Source: Methanoregula sp. (GTDB lineage Archaea; Halobacteriota; Methanomicrobia; Methanomicrobiales; Methanospirillaceae). From it: 64,000 nucleotides of DNA. The translations under genes were made by a program, and so were the position numbers. The number at the start of each line of letters is the position of its first letter. Position 1 is the first letter of the stretch. The notes beneath the pieces are model-generated. The model worked only from the letters and a program-made list of their open reading frames with translations. It searched no databases and was not told the DNA's origin. Location: assembly GCA_028679185.1 (NCBI GenBank), contig JAJRBZ010000058.1, positions 28,620-92,619 of the forward strand. Reading direction: 5' to 3'. Positions 10,904-21,093 of the stretch are shown piece by piece.

Positions 10904-11914
10904 TCACAGTTTGATTCGGGAAAATTCGATGAACTGAATTCCGTTAGTATGTACAGCGCCAAACAACATCTTCTTTTTGACACTGTGCGCCATCCGGACC
11001 GAACGGGAAATCACGCTCATAGGGAGGGAGGTCTCTTTTTCGACGGCATGCACCAGCATGTCTGAATGAACATTCTTCCCGCAGTAGACGCGGAAATGGT
11101 GGCCGAACTTATAGCCTGTCCGCGGGGTGAAATTGTACCCCCTGAGTTCTGTATAGACTTTGTCCTTCGCCGCAAGTTCCCCATCGGTCTCGCCGGCAAG
11201 TGCAAAATATTCCTCTTTACAGACGGTTAAATTATCCTTTTTGAGTTCAATATTTCCTTTGCCCATAAGATATAGCAGTTCAACAGGGGCTAGCATAAGA
11301 CGTTCATCATCAAGCCGTTTGCCAAATCCTGATCGTTCAAGATCCGAATCGGGTGCCGCCAGCACCATCGCTGATAATCCTATCATCAATGCTTCATGAA
11401 TCATTCCATAAGGCGTATGATTGCAGGATTCAGCCAGTTTCTGGAGTTTAATCTCATAATAAGTCAGCTCTTCCTCGTCATCGACTACAGCGAGAATATA
11501 CTGCTTTCGCATGTTTTTTGAGACCACAACCTCCTCTATGAGCTTTACAAACCGGATCGGGTCACGTTCTGACAGGACCCGGACAAGGTAGAGCGATTCA
11601 CCAGTACCGGGTTTTTCACCACGTTTAAAAACCCGGAAATCGTGCGGCCCTGCCTGCACTACATACCCCCTTTCACGCAAATCCCGGTAAACCATAAAAC
11701 TGCGAAGAAACCCAGGCCGGTCTGCAAACTCAGAAAACAGTGAGTTGAAGGTGTACCCGGAAACTTCAATCTTCTGACGGTGGAATAGATACATGGCCTC
11801 TTGGTCTGAGAGTTTCACTCCGTCATATTCCAGACGCCCGTAACCACTTTGTTCATACAGTATGCGCCCCTCTTTTCCCACACGCACCACCGTGCCGTCA
11901 AACGTTGCCTTCAC
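10904..11914 (-). CDS. endA: tRNA-splicing endonuclease
   Basis: YRDLRERGYVVQAGPHDFRVF; second-repeat GYKFGHHFRVY. Confidence 0.9.
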   Translation of the reverse strand: MKATFDGTVVRVGKEGRILYEQSGYGRLEYDGVKLSDQEAMYLFHRQKIEVSGYTFNSLFSEFADRPGFLRSFMVYRDLRERGYVVQAGPHDFRVFKRGEKPGTGESLYLVRVLSERDPIRFVKLIEEVVVSKNMRKQYILAVVDDEEELTYYEIKLQKLAESCNHTPYGMIHEALMIGLSAMVLAAPDSDLERSGFGKRLDDERLMLAPVELLYLMGKGNIELKKDNLTVCKEEYFALAGETDGELAAKDKVYTELRGYNFTPRTGYKFGHHFRVYCGKNVHSDMLVHAVEKETSLPMSVISRSVRMAHSVKKKMLFGAVHTNGIQFIEFSRIKL

Positions 11915-12144
11915 TACAGGATCTATTGTCTGTTGATGATAATAAGAGCACGGGAAATAGTCGAAAAAGAACAGCGTTTAATTAAAAAAATTTCAGGTTA
12001 TCTTTGCACCCGGATTATTTTTTAATTAGAAAGTGCACGATCCAAATGCAGATATAAAATTTTACTCAAATCAGTGAATTTGGTATTCGTGCTATCCAAG
12101 ATTTACGGCAGGGATAGCCAATCGATGTATGAAGACAAAGTGAA

Positions 12145-12999
12145 TTATCCGGCAAGTTCCCGAACCTTTGCGATATTTCCGGCATCATCACGCCGGTTAT
12201 CAATAGGTGTCTCACAGACAAGCGGGATAGCAGAAATATCAGGATGGTGAAGGAGAAGCCGGAATCCGTTCTCCCCGATAAATCCCATGCCAATATGCTC
12301 ATGCCGGTCCAGGCTGCTCCCCAGGTGCCCCTTTGTATCATTCAGATGGATAATTTTGAGGCTGTTGATGCCAATATGCTCATCGAACTGCAGTAAGGTT
12401 TCCCTGATACCCGATTCAGTGCGGAGCTCATAGCCAGCAGCAAAAGCATGACATGTGTCGAAACAAACACCGATACGATTTTGATTTTCAAGTCCTTCCA
12501 TGATCCCCCTGATATGTTCGAAGCAGCTTCCTACACTGTTTTTCTCGCCAGCGGTGTTTTCAAGAAGCAGCATCACTGAATTATCAGACTCTTTCAGTGC
12601 TTTATTAATCGCCCTGATGACCCTGACCCTGCCTCCGGCAATCCCGTCTCCTAGGTGATGCCCGAGATGGGTAACAAGATAGGCAATGCCAAGATGTTCG
12701 CACCGGTCAAGTTCAGTAGTGAGAGCTGCAATCGATTTATTGTAAATATCCGATTTAGGGGATGCAAGGTTCGGAAGATAAGGCATATGATCAATGGGAA
12801 TGAGATTACTTGACCGGATTTTAGATCTGAACGTATCGCAGGATTCTTTGGAGAGGGGTATAAATCCCCACCCTCTTGGGTTGCGAGAGAACATCTGGAA
12901 GACATCGCACCCGGCTTTTTTTGCCCGGTCAACAGCGAGGTCAAGGGATCCGGCGATTGAGACATGGACTCCGACTTTTACCATGATGGATAACTCCAC
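12145..12999 (-). CDS. nfo: deoxyribonuclease IV (endonuclease IV)
   Basis: VHVSIAGSLDLAVDRAKKAGCDVFQMFSRNPRGW, GVCFDTCHAFAAGYEL, HLNDTKGHLGSSLDRHEHIGMG. Confidence 0.93.
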   Translation of the reverse strand: MELSIMVKVGVHVSIAGSLDLAVDRAKKAGCDVFQMFSRNPRGWGFIPLSKESCDTFRSKIRSSNLIPIDHMPYLPNLASPKSDIYNKSIAALTTELDRCEHLGIAYLVTHLGHHLGDGIAGGRVRVIRAINKALKESDNSVMLLLENTAGEKNSVGSCFEHIRGIMEGLENQNRIGVCFDTCHAFAAGYELRTESGIRETLLQFDEHIGINSLKIIHLNDTKGHLGSSLDRHEHIGMGFIGENGFRLLLHHPDISAIPLVCETPIDNRRDDAGNIAKVRELAG

Positions 13000-13226
13000 T
13001 GCACTATTATCATCTGATAATCATACAGGTGCGAAAGATATTAGGAGATTGTGTTTGGGGAATAAAATGAATCAATATCATCAGCAGATTACATTCCTCA
13101 TGCATTTAATGTAGAGGTTTACAGGACTCTTGATAATCGACGCGAAGTACAAAAACACTATGAAAAAAATGCCCGGGTATGATTATTGCAACAGACGACC
13201 TGCCCATCAATATCTGATATGAAAAT

Positions 13227-13802
13227 TTACTCCTGGATTTTTTTCATCAGCCATGCCATGTTGGCGCCCAGCGTCTTCATTGTCAAAATTCCCTCATAAT
13301 CACCATTTACATCACCGGGTGCGAGTCCGATGCCAATATTCCAGTAGGAAGAACCCGGAACCACCATCTGGTTTATGAAAAAGAAGTGGTTGATGGTATC
13401 AAATGCATGGATTGCACCGCCTCTTCGCACAGCGATAACCCCGGCACCAACTTTTCGTTTGAACATATCCTGGTTTGCCTTTGCCACAAAGCCTGACCTG
13501 TCAATCAAAGCCTTTATTTCCGGTGAGACATCCGCAAAATATGTTGGTGATGCAAGTATGATCCCGTCAGCTTCCAGCATCTTTTCGATACAGTCATTGG
13601 CGATATCCCCCTTGACCGCGCATCGCTTATCCTGATTCTCAAAACATTTTTCGCAGGCAGTACACCCCCGGATCTTTTTTCCTGCCAATTGCACGAGCTC
13701 AGTTTTTATACCCTCTTTTTTCAGCTCCTTTAATACCGTATTAACAAGAATCGCTGTGTTCCCATCTTTGCGCGCACTACCATTAAATGCAACAACTTTC
13801 AT
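13227..13802 (-). CDS. flavodoxin/NADPH-dependent FMN reductase family protein
   Basis: VVAFNGSARKDGNTAILVN; CTACEKCF; ASPTYFADVSPEIKALIDR. Confidence 0.85.
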   Translation of the reverse strand: MKVVAFNGSARKDGNTAILVNTVLKELKKEGIKTELVQLAGKKIRGCTACEKCFENQDKRCAVKGDIANDCIEKMLEADGIILASPTYFADVSPEIKALIDRSGFVAKANQDMFKRKVGAGVIAVRRGGAIHAFDTINHFFFINQMVVPGSSYWNIGIGLAPGDVNGDYEGILTMKTLGANMAWLMKKIQE

Positions 13803-13928
13803 TTCACACCATTACTAACCCATTCTTTTCGTCATAGATAAAAAAATCGTAGGAAAGCTCAGGGCAGGTGAAAATATACCTCCTCATAGCGCCATCTTAT
13901 GAACCCTCGCACCAAATGGTGGTGCGAT

Positions 13929-15527
13929 ATGAATACTCGTATGCAATTTTCCGATTTTCACCTCTCGCGTGAAATCGGTAAAGCAATAGAAGATATGGGT
14001 TTTGAAGAGCCCACACCTATCCAGGCACTCGCTATCCCCCTCATCCAGGCCGGGCGTGATGTAACTGCCCAGGCGCAGACAGGTACAGGTAAGACAGCCG
14101 CTTTCGGCATTCCTATTATTGAAAAGATTGATGCATCATACCGCACTGTCCAGGCAATCGTTCTCTGCCCAACGCGTGAACTTGCAATCCAGATAGCAGA
14201 AGAGTTCTCTGAACTCCTAATGCATCTCCCGCGTATTAACGTGCTTCCGGTATATGGCGGGCAACCAATCGACCGCCAGCTGCGTGCACTTCATTCTGGA
14301 GTCAATATCGTCATTGGCACGCCGGGCCGGGTTATGGATCATCTCAGACGCCGCACGCTCTCACTCGATGAAGTGTCAACGGTTGTACTCGATGAAGCCG
14401 ACCAGATGCTTGACATGGGATTCCGTGACGACATCGAACTGATCTTAAAAAAGGTACCGCAGAAGCGCCAGACACTTCTCTTCTCAGCAACACTCCCGCA
14501 GCCGATCATCGATATCTCCAAGCGGTTCATGAATAAACCTGAGTTTGTCAAGGTTGAGTATGATGATCTGATCGTTCCGCAGATCGAACAATCATATATT
14601 GAGGTTAAAGAGCGTGAAAAGCTCGATGTACTCTGCCGGCTAATCGATATCGCTGACCCGCACCTTTCGATTATCTTCTGTAATACCAAACGAAGGGCAG
14701 AGGAACTCGCCGGGAAGATCAAGGCGCGGGGGTACCGTGCGGAGGAGCTCCATGGTGATATGAAGCAGTCACAGCGTGACCGGGTGATGGGGGGGTTCCG
14801 GAAAGGTACGATTGAGATCCTGGTTGCAACCGATGTTGCAGCACGGGGTATTGATGTGGAAGATGTTGATATGATCATCAACTTCGATGTCCCTCAGGAT
14901 GTGGAATATTACGTCCACCGTATCGGAAGGACGGGCAGGGCTGGCAAGAGCGGCAGGGCAGTGACTTTTATCGCACCCAAGGATTTTACCAAACTCCGTG
15001 AGATACAGCATTACGCAAAAATCCAGATCCCCCGAATGCCTGTACCAACGCAGACTGATGTGGCAGAAACACGTACCCGCACAATGCTCGAAAAGGTGCG
15101 TGAGATTATTAAGGCGGGAGGAGTGGAGCCTTATATCCGTATCATCGAGAAGGAGACCGAAGGTGACCTTAGTACGGTTGATATTGCTGCCGCGCTGCTC
15201 AAAATGCAGATGGAACCGGTCAGTGAGGAAGATTCCGGTAAGCGCGAAGTAATGGATTTTGCTGACACAGGTGCAGAACCCGGTATGGTCCGGTTCTTTC
15301 TCTCTGTTGGCAGGATTCATCAAGTCGCACCAAAAGATATCGTGGGGGCAATTGCGGGTGAAACAGGGATACCAGGAAAGGCAATCGGGGCGATACGGAT
15401 CCTTGATTCATATTCGTTTGTTGAGATACCCCGCGATCACGCAACAGAAGTCTACACCATTATGAAAGACCGGACAATCCGAAACCAGCCAACCGGTATT
15501 GAGCCTGCTTCAGGAAAGCGGACGTAA
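13929..15527 (+). CDS. DEAD-box RNA helicase with C-terminal DbpA-like RNA-binding domain
   Basis: AQTGTGKTAAFGIP, LDEADQMLDMGF, HRIGRTGRAG; tail VRFFLSVGRIHQVAPKDIVGAIAGETGIPGKAIGAIRILDSYSFVEIP. Confidence 0.92.
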   Translation: MNTRMQFSDFHLSREIGKAIEDMGFEEPTPIQALAIPLIQAGRDVTAQAQTGTGKTAAFGIPIIEKIDASYRTVQAIVLCPTRELAIQIAEEFSELLMHLPRINVLPVYGGQPIDRQLRALHSGVNIVIGTPGRVMDHLRRRTLSLDEVSTVVLDEADQMLDMGFRDDIELILKKVPQKRQTLLFSATLPQPIIDISKRFMNKPEFVKVEYDDLIVPQIEQSYIEVKEREKLDVLCRLIDIADPHLSIIFCNTKRRAEELAGKIKARGYRAEELHGDMKQSQRDRVMGGFRKGTIEILVATDVAARGIDVEDVDMIINFDVPQDVEYYVHRIGRTGRAGKSGRAVTFIAPKDFTKLREIQHYAKIQIPRMPVPTQTDVAETRTRTMLEKVREIIKAGGVEPYIRIIEKETEGDLSTVDIAAALLKMQMEPVSEEDSGKREVMDFADTGAEPGMVRFFLSVGRIHQVAPKDIVGAIAGETGIPGKAIGAIRILDSYSFVEIPRDHATEVYTIMKDRTIRNQPTGIEPASGKRT

Positions 15528-15681
15528 TTCTCCTATCAGGTAATTTTTCATAGTGTGGTTTTTTTAAATAATAATTTAACAGTGGATAAATCAGATCATC
15601 CATATTTTTCCTGTGATCACATATAGAATCCCAGATTATGCCGGCACAATCATCAAATACCCTCCCGGGCAAAACTCCCGT

Positions 15682-16179
15682 ATGAAAAAGATCGTGATTG
15701 TTATATCAGCACTTGTGCTCTGCACGGTGCTTGTTCTGGTTGCCGGGTGCACACAACCCACAACACCAACTGTGACTCCAACACCGACACCTGTTCAGAC
15801 AACCGCTCCCCAGACACCAACATCATCACTGACACCTGTATCTCAGACCCCGGGACCGACCCAGACCCTTCCCGAAAACTGGAATATCGAGGTCCAGGTC
15901 CAGAGCAATGGTTTTGCCCCAGATCCGAAAATTTCAGCAACCGTCCGTGGCGGCAAAGGGCTCAACTTTATTCAGAAGATTGATCTCAGAGTCACAAGGT
16001 CTGATGGTATAGTCGAAGACGGAGTAATTCCCAAACCGCTGAAAGTCGGAGATTTCATAGAGTTGTCCAGCACTACCGCACCAGGGTATGCTGACCGGGC
16101 TGAAGTCTGGGCAACAACACCACAGGGAGAAAAAGTCAAGATTTTCGATGCATATATACCATTCAGGACGTACAACTAA
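15682..16179 (+). CDS. hypothetical lipoprotein with Thr/Pro-rich linker
   Basis: MKKIVIVISALVLCTVLVLVAGCTQPTTPTVTPTPTP. Confidence 0.7.
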   Translation: MKKIVIVISALVLCTVLVLVAGCTQPTTPTVTPTPTPVQTTAPQTPTSSLTPVSQTPGPTQTLPENWNIEVQVQSNGFAPDPKISATVRGGKGLNFIQKIDLRVTRSDGIVEDGVIPKPLKVGDFIELSSTTAPGYADRAEVWATTPQGEKVKIFDAYIPFRTYN

Positions 16180-16568
16180 CTCTCTTTTTTTATCTACCAG
16201 CCGATAGGATTCTGAAATTTCATTAACCCTAATAATCAGTCAAAATCATCAGGAGGATAACATAAATATAAGGTGCCACCGGCACAGATCGCAAACCCTG
16301 CTGATGTATGCACCATAGTGGAGGTGCCAGCTTTTCTGAAAATTTTTCTTTAAGGATAGAACGGGAAATGGATAACAAATATTTTCTGATCTCGCCCGCT
16401 GCTTCAATTTTCCACCTCTCCAGTTCCGCGCGGTACTTGTCTTCAATTACAACGATGTGAGCTTTACCGTAAAAATGCCTTAATTAACCTGTGACAAGCT
16501 ATATGATAATGGGAAGGAGAAGGTCTTCAAACGATATTAAGGAAGACGGGAACTTGTCTGGTTTGAGC

Positions 16569-17531
16569 TTATTTATCCGGTAATTTTTCTCTGCCAAGAT
16601 ACTGCTTTACTTTTTCCTTTACATTTTGTTCCAAACCGGCAATAGTGCGGATATCCCGTATCGCATCGACATGGTCAATCAGAATCTCCCCTTCAGGTTT
16701 AATACCAAGATTGCTCAAAAATGCTGAAATAACCTTGGTGGTGCAGTTGAAATTTCCCTCACCCTTCCTCCCCGCGACGGAAAAAATCAATCCGTGTTGT
16801 CCTGTCGGCCCACCAGATAATACCCTCTCTGCATGGTACGCCTGACATCTGTCGATTGCCAGCTTAAGCCCCCCAGGAACGGTATTCGTATAGACTGGTG
16901 AGCACACAACAAGAAGTGATGATCCTTTAATAGCACCTATAATGCCTGTCATATCATCATCAAAAACACAGGATCCGGTATTGTAACACTGGTAACATCC
17001 GATGCAGCACCGGATATCCATATCATGAGGGTAAATCACCTGAGCAGTCCTGCCGCGTTCATGCGCTGCATCCACCGCCCAGCTGGCAAGGATGCTGCAG
17101 TTACCATCCGCACGGGGACTTCCCTGGATTACAACAAGGTCTGATTCTGAAGCTGCCGGATGTACAGGTGATTTCTGCTGGTAATTATGCATAAATACCA
17201 AGGGATTATTCCGAATTTCACGCTCCCATTCTTCTGCTTTCTGTAATGCCACTTTTTCTGCAGCAAGAGGAACAAGGGGGGAGTACTCGAATGAATTGGT
17301 TCGGAACACTGCAATCATCCGTTCTCCATCGGTCACCATGAGCGTAAACCGGACCATGCCGGGATACATGGCTGAGAAGTCCTCGCTCTGCAGAGCAAGT
17401 GTGTACCTGGTCCCTCCCGCACTGATATCACTGGTGCGAATAAGATACCGGATGGGTTCCATCACGGGTACTCTAATAGCAGAGGAGAAAAATCCTGCGT
17501 TCAGGGAGATATTCTTGAGACATAGCAGCAT
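16569..17531 (-). CDS. flavodoxin-like NAD(P)H-dependent oxidoreductase with N-terminal extension
   Basis: VIQGSPRADGNCSILASWAVDAAHERG; CCIGCYQCYNTGSCVFDDDM. Confidence 0.75.
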   Translation of the reverse strand: MLLCLKNISLNAGFFSSAIRVPVMEPIRYLIRTSDISAGGTRYTLALQSEDFSAMYPGMVRFTLMVTDGERMIAVFRTNSFEYSPLVPLAAEKVALQKAEEWEREIRNNPLVFMHNYQQKSPVHPAASESDLVVIQGSPRADGNCSILASWAVDAAHERGRTAQVIYPHDMDIRCCIGCYQCYNTGSCVFDDDMTGIIGAIKGSSLLVVCSPVYTNTVPGGLKLAIDRCQAYHAERVLSGGPTGQHGLIFSVAGRKGEGNFNCTTKVISAFLSNLGIKPEGEILIDHVDAIRDIRTIAGLEQNVKEKVKQYLGREKLPDK

Positions 17532-17695
17532 TCACTGGCATGAGTTGGTTTTCCATGAGTTGGGTATTTCACCTGGCCACCTGCAGCCAGGGTCATGAGA
17601 TTTCAGAGTATAAAAATTACACTCTGATTCGCTGAAATCAATACCTCGCAAAAAACAATAAGGTGCGCCATCACATTTTCTGGTAAATCTGTGGG

Positions 17696-18406
17696 GTGAC
17701 ACCCGTTTCCTTAATCCCTATTCCTTTGCGCATCGCAGCACTGACACAGGAGCGCAACCGCCTTCTTGAGTATCCCATAGAACGCCTTTCGGGTATAATT
17801 AAAGAGATCGGATTCAGGTGCACATCTTGCGCGAAGTGCTGTACCCAGGTATTCAACGGGCATGTGTTTCTGCTTGATCGCGACGTAACCGTGGTAAAAG
17901 CAATTGATCCTGCTGCTCTCGAACCTGCCCCGGCTCCTGAATTCTGCGACCAGAACGGCATTTTCTACGTCTCCGGGTATGCATTACGGACACAGGATGA
18001 TAATGACGGATCCTGCTGGTTTTTGGAGAATGGCAGATGCCGGATTTATAACAGCCGTTTGACCATATGCCGCATCTACCCGTACATGCTTCACCGGGAA
18101 CCTGACGAAAATGGGGATGTCGACTGGCGACAGTTTTCCGGGCTTGATCAGCACGGGGAGTATGGCACCCTGCTCCCTGAAGATGAGAGTCTCGATCTCG
18201 CCCGCGAGACCAAGGAATATGAAAATGCGTTCCTCACTCAGGAAATCAAGTTTCTGGAATTCATGCAGGATTATTTCCCAGGTCACAATCTCCGTCACGT
18301 ACAAAAAATATATGATAATCAGATGAGGCGTTTTACTAGGGGGGATGAGATTATTGTCAGGGTCTATTATAATGGCCTGCTTGAAGAGTGCCGCATTAGG
18401 AAATAA
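17696..18406 (+). CDS. YkgJ-type cysteine cluster protein
   Basis: FRCTSCAKCCTQVF ... CRIYNSRLTICRIYPYM. Confidence 0.8.
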   Translation: MTPVSLIPIPLRIAALTQERNRLLEYPIERLSGIIKEIGFRCTSCAKCCTQVFNGHVFLLDRDVTVVKAIDPAALEPAPAPEFCDQNGIFYVSGYALRTQDDNDGSCWFLENGRCRIYNSRLTICRIYPYMLHREPDENGDVDWRQFSGLDQHGEYGTLLPEDESLDLARETKEYENAFLTQEIKFLEFMQDYFPGHNLRHVQKIYDNQMRRFTRGDEIIVRVYYNGLLEECRIRK

Positions 18407-18510
18407 AAATCATGGACTTCATCACCTGCACCCATCCGTCTTTTTACGCAGACTGGATCAGCCAGCGACGTAAAAGGCAATTTTTATAACGGATTATGGA
18501 TACCTGCCCG

Positions 18511-19314
18511 TTATGGGACACCGTTCCAGAAACCGGTTAAAACATTCCAGATCTTTTCTTTAAGCAGGATAGCGCGATCATGCGTGTCTTTATCAGGATG
18601 AGCAGAGATCTCCTCCGATTCATACAGCGCACGATTTATTTCAATCTGGATCCAGGGGACGCCCTTATGCCAGAAATGCGCGTTTGAAATAAAACCACCG
18701 GAGAAAGGATCATTGATCGCTACTTCATTATTGAACGAGAACTCCTCTTTAAAAGCATCTGCAAGGATCGTGATCCACTCCCTGGAACATGTTGTAATAC
18801 TGCCTTTTTTTGCCCTCCCCCGGAGGTCACCATTGTTTCCAAGGCAGATTAAAGGTCGTATCTTGCCGGAATCCTTCTGCGCTGCTGATCCTTGAGGGAG
18901 CATTGAATGGCAGTCGAATGCAATCCTGACTGGTCGCCGGTCGATGAGCTCATCAACTCGCTGGTGATAGGGGAAGTAGTAAGTCTTGAGAAGGTCATGG
19001 ATGATATGCATATCAGGTAACCGCCCTGGCCGGTAGACCGCTCTGCCATCGACTGTTGTTACCTTGATAATACCGTCAGCGTCTTTGAGGGGAAGCGGTA
19101 AGGGAGGACGGTTGAGATCGACAACCATCCTAGAAATGTGTGTATCGATATAAGCTGCAACGCGGTCTTTGTATCCGAATATAACACGAGTATAAGGATC
19201 GCAATAATACCTGAGTTCTTCATCTCCAAGCAGCAAAAGCGGGCGGATGCTTTCAGGAACATCTGTACCGCCATGGGGAACTGATATTAAGAAGGGGTAG
19301 TGTTTTTTTACCAT
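18511..19314 (-). CDS. N-formylglutamate amidohydrolase family protein
   Basis: LISVPHGGTDVPESIRP; DTHISRMVVDLNRPP; FDCHSM. Confidence 0.8.
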   Translation of the reverse strand: MVKKHYPFLISVPHGGTDVPESIRPLLLLGDEELRYYCDPYTRVIFGYKDRVAAYIDTHISRMVVDLNRPPLPLPLKDADGIIKVTTVDGRAVYRPGRLPDMHIIHDLLKTYYFPYHQRVDELIDRRPVRIAFDCHSMLPQGSAAQKDSGKIRPLICLGNNGDLRGRAKKGSITTCSREWITILADAFKEEFSFNNEVAINDPFSGGFISNAHFWHKGVPWIQIEINRALYESEEISAHPDKDTHDRAILLKEKIWNVLTGFWNGVP

Positions 19315-19570
19315 TTTTTAGCAAATGACCATTTGCCGTGAGATTTGTTAATATTTGGGTGCATCCGCTATCCATAAATAAAACAGACCCGGATCAAAAA
19401 AGGATCGGATACCCTGTAAATCGTCTGTGGCGCTATAATTTCTTGTTGCGCGATTATAGTCAAAAAATACATCACATAACCATTAAAAATTGACGAGGAT
19501 GAAAATGCCGGAATTTAGCAGTAAATGAGGACTATCGATACAATTTTTATTATGGTGAAGAATTACTTTC

Positions 19571-20065
19571 ATGATCATAATGGCCCAATCGAACGAAGAT
19601 CCATTTATTGGCAAAAAGGCAACCCCTTTTTGTCTTCCAAATGCAGAAGAAACCATTATCTGTCTGAATAGTTTTTTGGGAAGATGGGTGGTGCTGTATT
19701 TTTACCCCCGGGATAATACACCAGGTTGCACCATAGAGGCTATGCAGTTCAACGCTGCCCTTGAGAAATTTGCGGATCTCGGTGCACAGGTAATTGGCGT
19801 AAGTGCCGATTCACCGCAGAGCCACCAGAAGTTTGCAGAGTAACATGACCTTTCCATTCTGCTCCTGTCGGATACTGAACACACGGTGCTCAAAGCCTAT
19901 GATGCGTGGAAACCAAAGACTATGTTCGGCAAAGAATTTTTCGGTACCCAGCGGGATACGTTCCTGATCGCTCCCGATGCTACGGTTGTAGCAGTCTGGC
20001 GTAAGGTTAACCCGAAAGGGCATGCGGAGGAAGTGAAGGCAGTACTACTTGAAAAAAAGGAGTGA
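19571..20065 (+). pseudogene. Bcp-type peroxiredoxin interrupted by in-frame TAA at 19841-19843
   Basis: ...FYPRDNTPGCTIEAMQF...SHQKFAE*HDLSILLLSDTEHTVLKAYDAWKPKTMFGKEFFGTQRDTFLIAPDATVVAVWRKVNPKGHAEEVKAVLLEKKE*; frame stays open on both sides. Confidence 0.88.
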
Positions 20066-20145
20066 TGCATCAGGGCTCACTCCGTATTTAACAGATACCT
20101 GCACGGTTCTGACACAATCGGCAACTCCTGCCGGAATCTTTGTCA

Positions 20146-21093
20146 TTAACGATAATTTGTAATAATCAGTTCATTGATTTTCCCGCGACGTAAACTGTTA
20201 CAATTGATACTACGTGTCGCAGGAACATGTTCTATCGTGAAATCTGAATAGAGCTCATCAAAGAATGAATCATCCGGATTCTCATTCCTGGGGTCTGAAT
20301 TGCTGAGCATAATTTTTGCGCCTGTTTTATCAAGATCTTTAAAAAAATCAGCCAGTCTGCACTGGTCCTCCTCAGAAAATCCATTCCTGGAATATGAGGT
20401 GAAGGAAGAGGTAGTATTCAGGGGACGATATGGGGGATCTATATATACAAAGGTCTTATGATCAACAAATTTTTTACTTTCAGCAAAATCGCCCTGAACA
20501 ATGGTTGTCTTTTTGAGTACCTTGGCAACATCGTTCAGATTATCTTTATTAAAAATTTGAGGATTTTTGTATCTCCCGAACGGAACATTGAATTCGCCCT
20601 TCATATTTACTCTGAACAGCCCGTTATAGCAGGTATGGTTGAGAAAAATAGTCTGGGCGGCTCGTTCTATCCAGGCGGTATTGTATTTTTTATGGTTGAG
20701 ATTTGGTTTTTTCCGATTGAATTTATCCCGCACGTCATAATAAAAGAGTTTTCTGTTTTCATCATCTCTCAAAAGATATTCTGATTCGAGAGATTCTAAT
20801 GCATCGATGAGTTTTTTTATCGATTTTTTTATCACTCGATACGACAGGATCAGCTCTTCATTTATATCGAAAATGGCGCAATGGCTAAAATGATATCGCT
20901 CATTGAGATAGAAAAATACCGCTCCTCCGCCTACGAAAGGTTCAACATAATGTGTAATTTCGCCGTTATTCAGTTCTAAGGGAAGGCGTTTGCTAAACTG
21001 TGCGAGTAACTGAGTTTTACCTCCTGCCCATTTTAAGAAGGGTCGTGAACGCGATGCGAAATGCAAGTGTTTTACCATATTCGGGAGATTCAA
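20146..21093 (-). CDS. Dam/DpnIIA-type DNA adenine N6-methyltransferase
   Basis: FLKWAGGKTQLL, YVEPFVGGGAVFF, FVYIDPPYRPLN (DPPY). Confidence 0.92.
   Translation of the reverse strand: MNLPNMVKHLHFASRSRPFLKWAGGKTQLLAQFSKRLPLELNNGEITHYVEPFVGGGAVFFYLNERYHFSHCAIFDINEELILSYRVIKKSIKKLIDALESLESEYLLRDDENRKLFYYDVRDKFNRKKPNLNHKKYNTAWIERAAQTIFLNHTCYNGLFRVNMKGEFNVPFGRYKNPQIFNKDNLNDVAKVLKKTTIVQGDFAESKKFVDHKTFVYIDPPYRPLNTTSSFTSYSRNGFSEEDQCRLADFFKDLDKTGAKIMLSNSDPRNENPDDSFFDELYSDFTIEHVPATRSINCNSLRRGKINELIITNYR

Noticed and set aside
14769-15323. 184-aa ORF antisense to the DEAD-box helicase
   Set aside because: Shadow ORF of a strongly supported gene.
19841-19843. Recoding (pyrrolysine/selenocysteine) as explanation for the peroxiredoxin stop
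   Set aside because: The codon is TAA, whereas known Pyl and Sec recoding use UAG and UGA.
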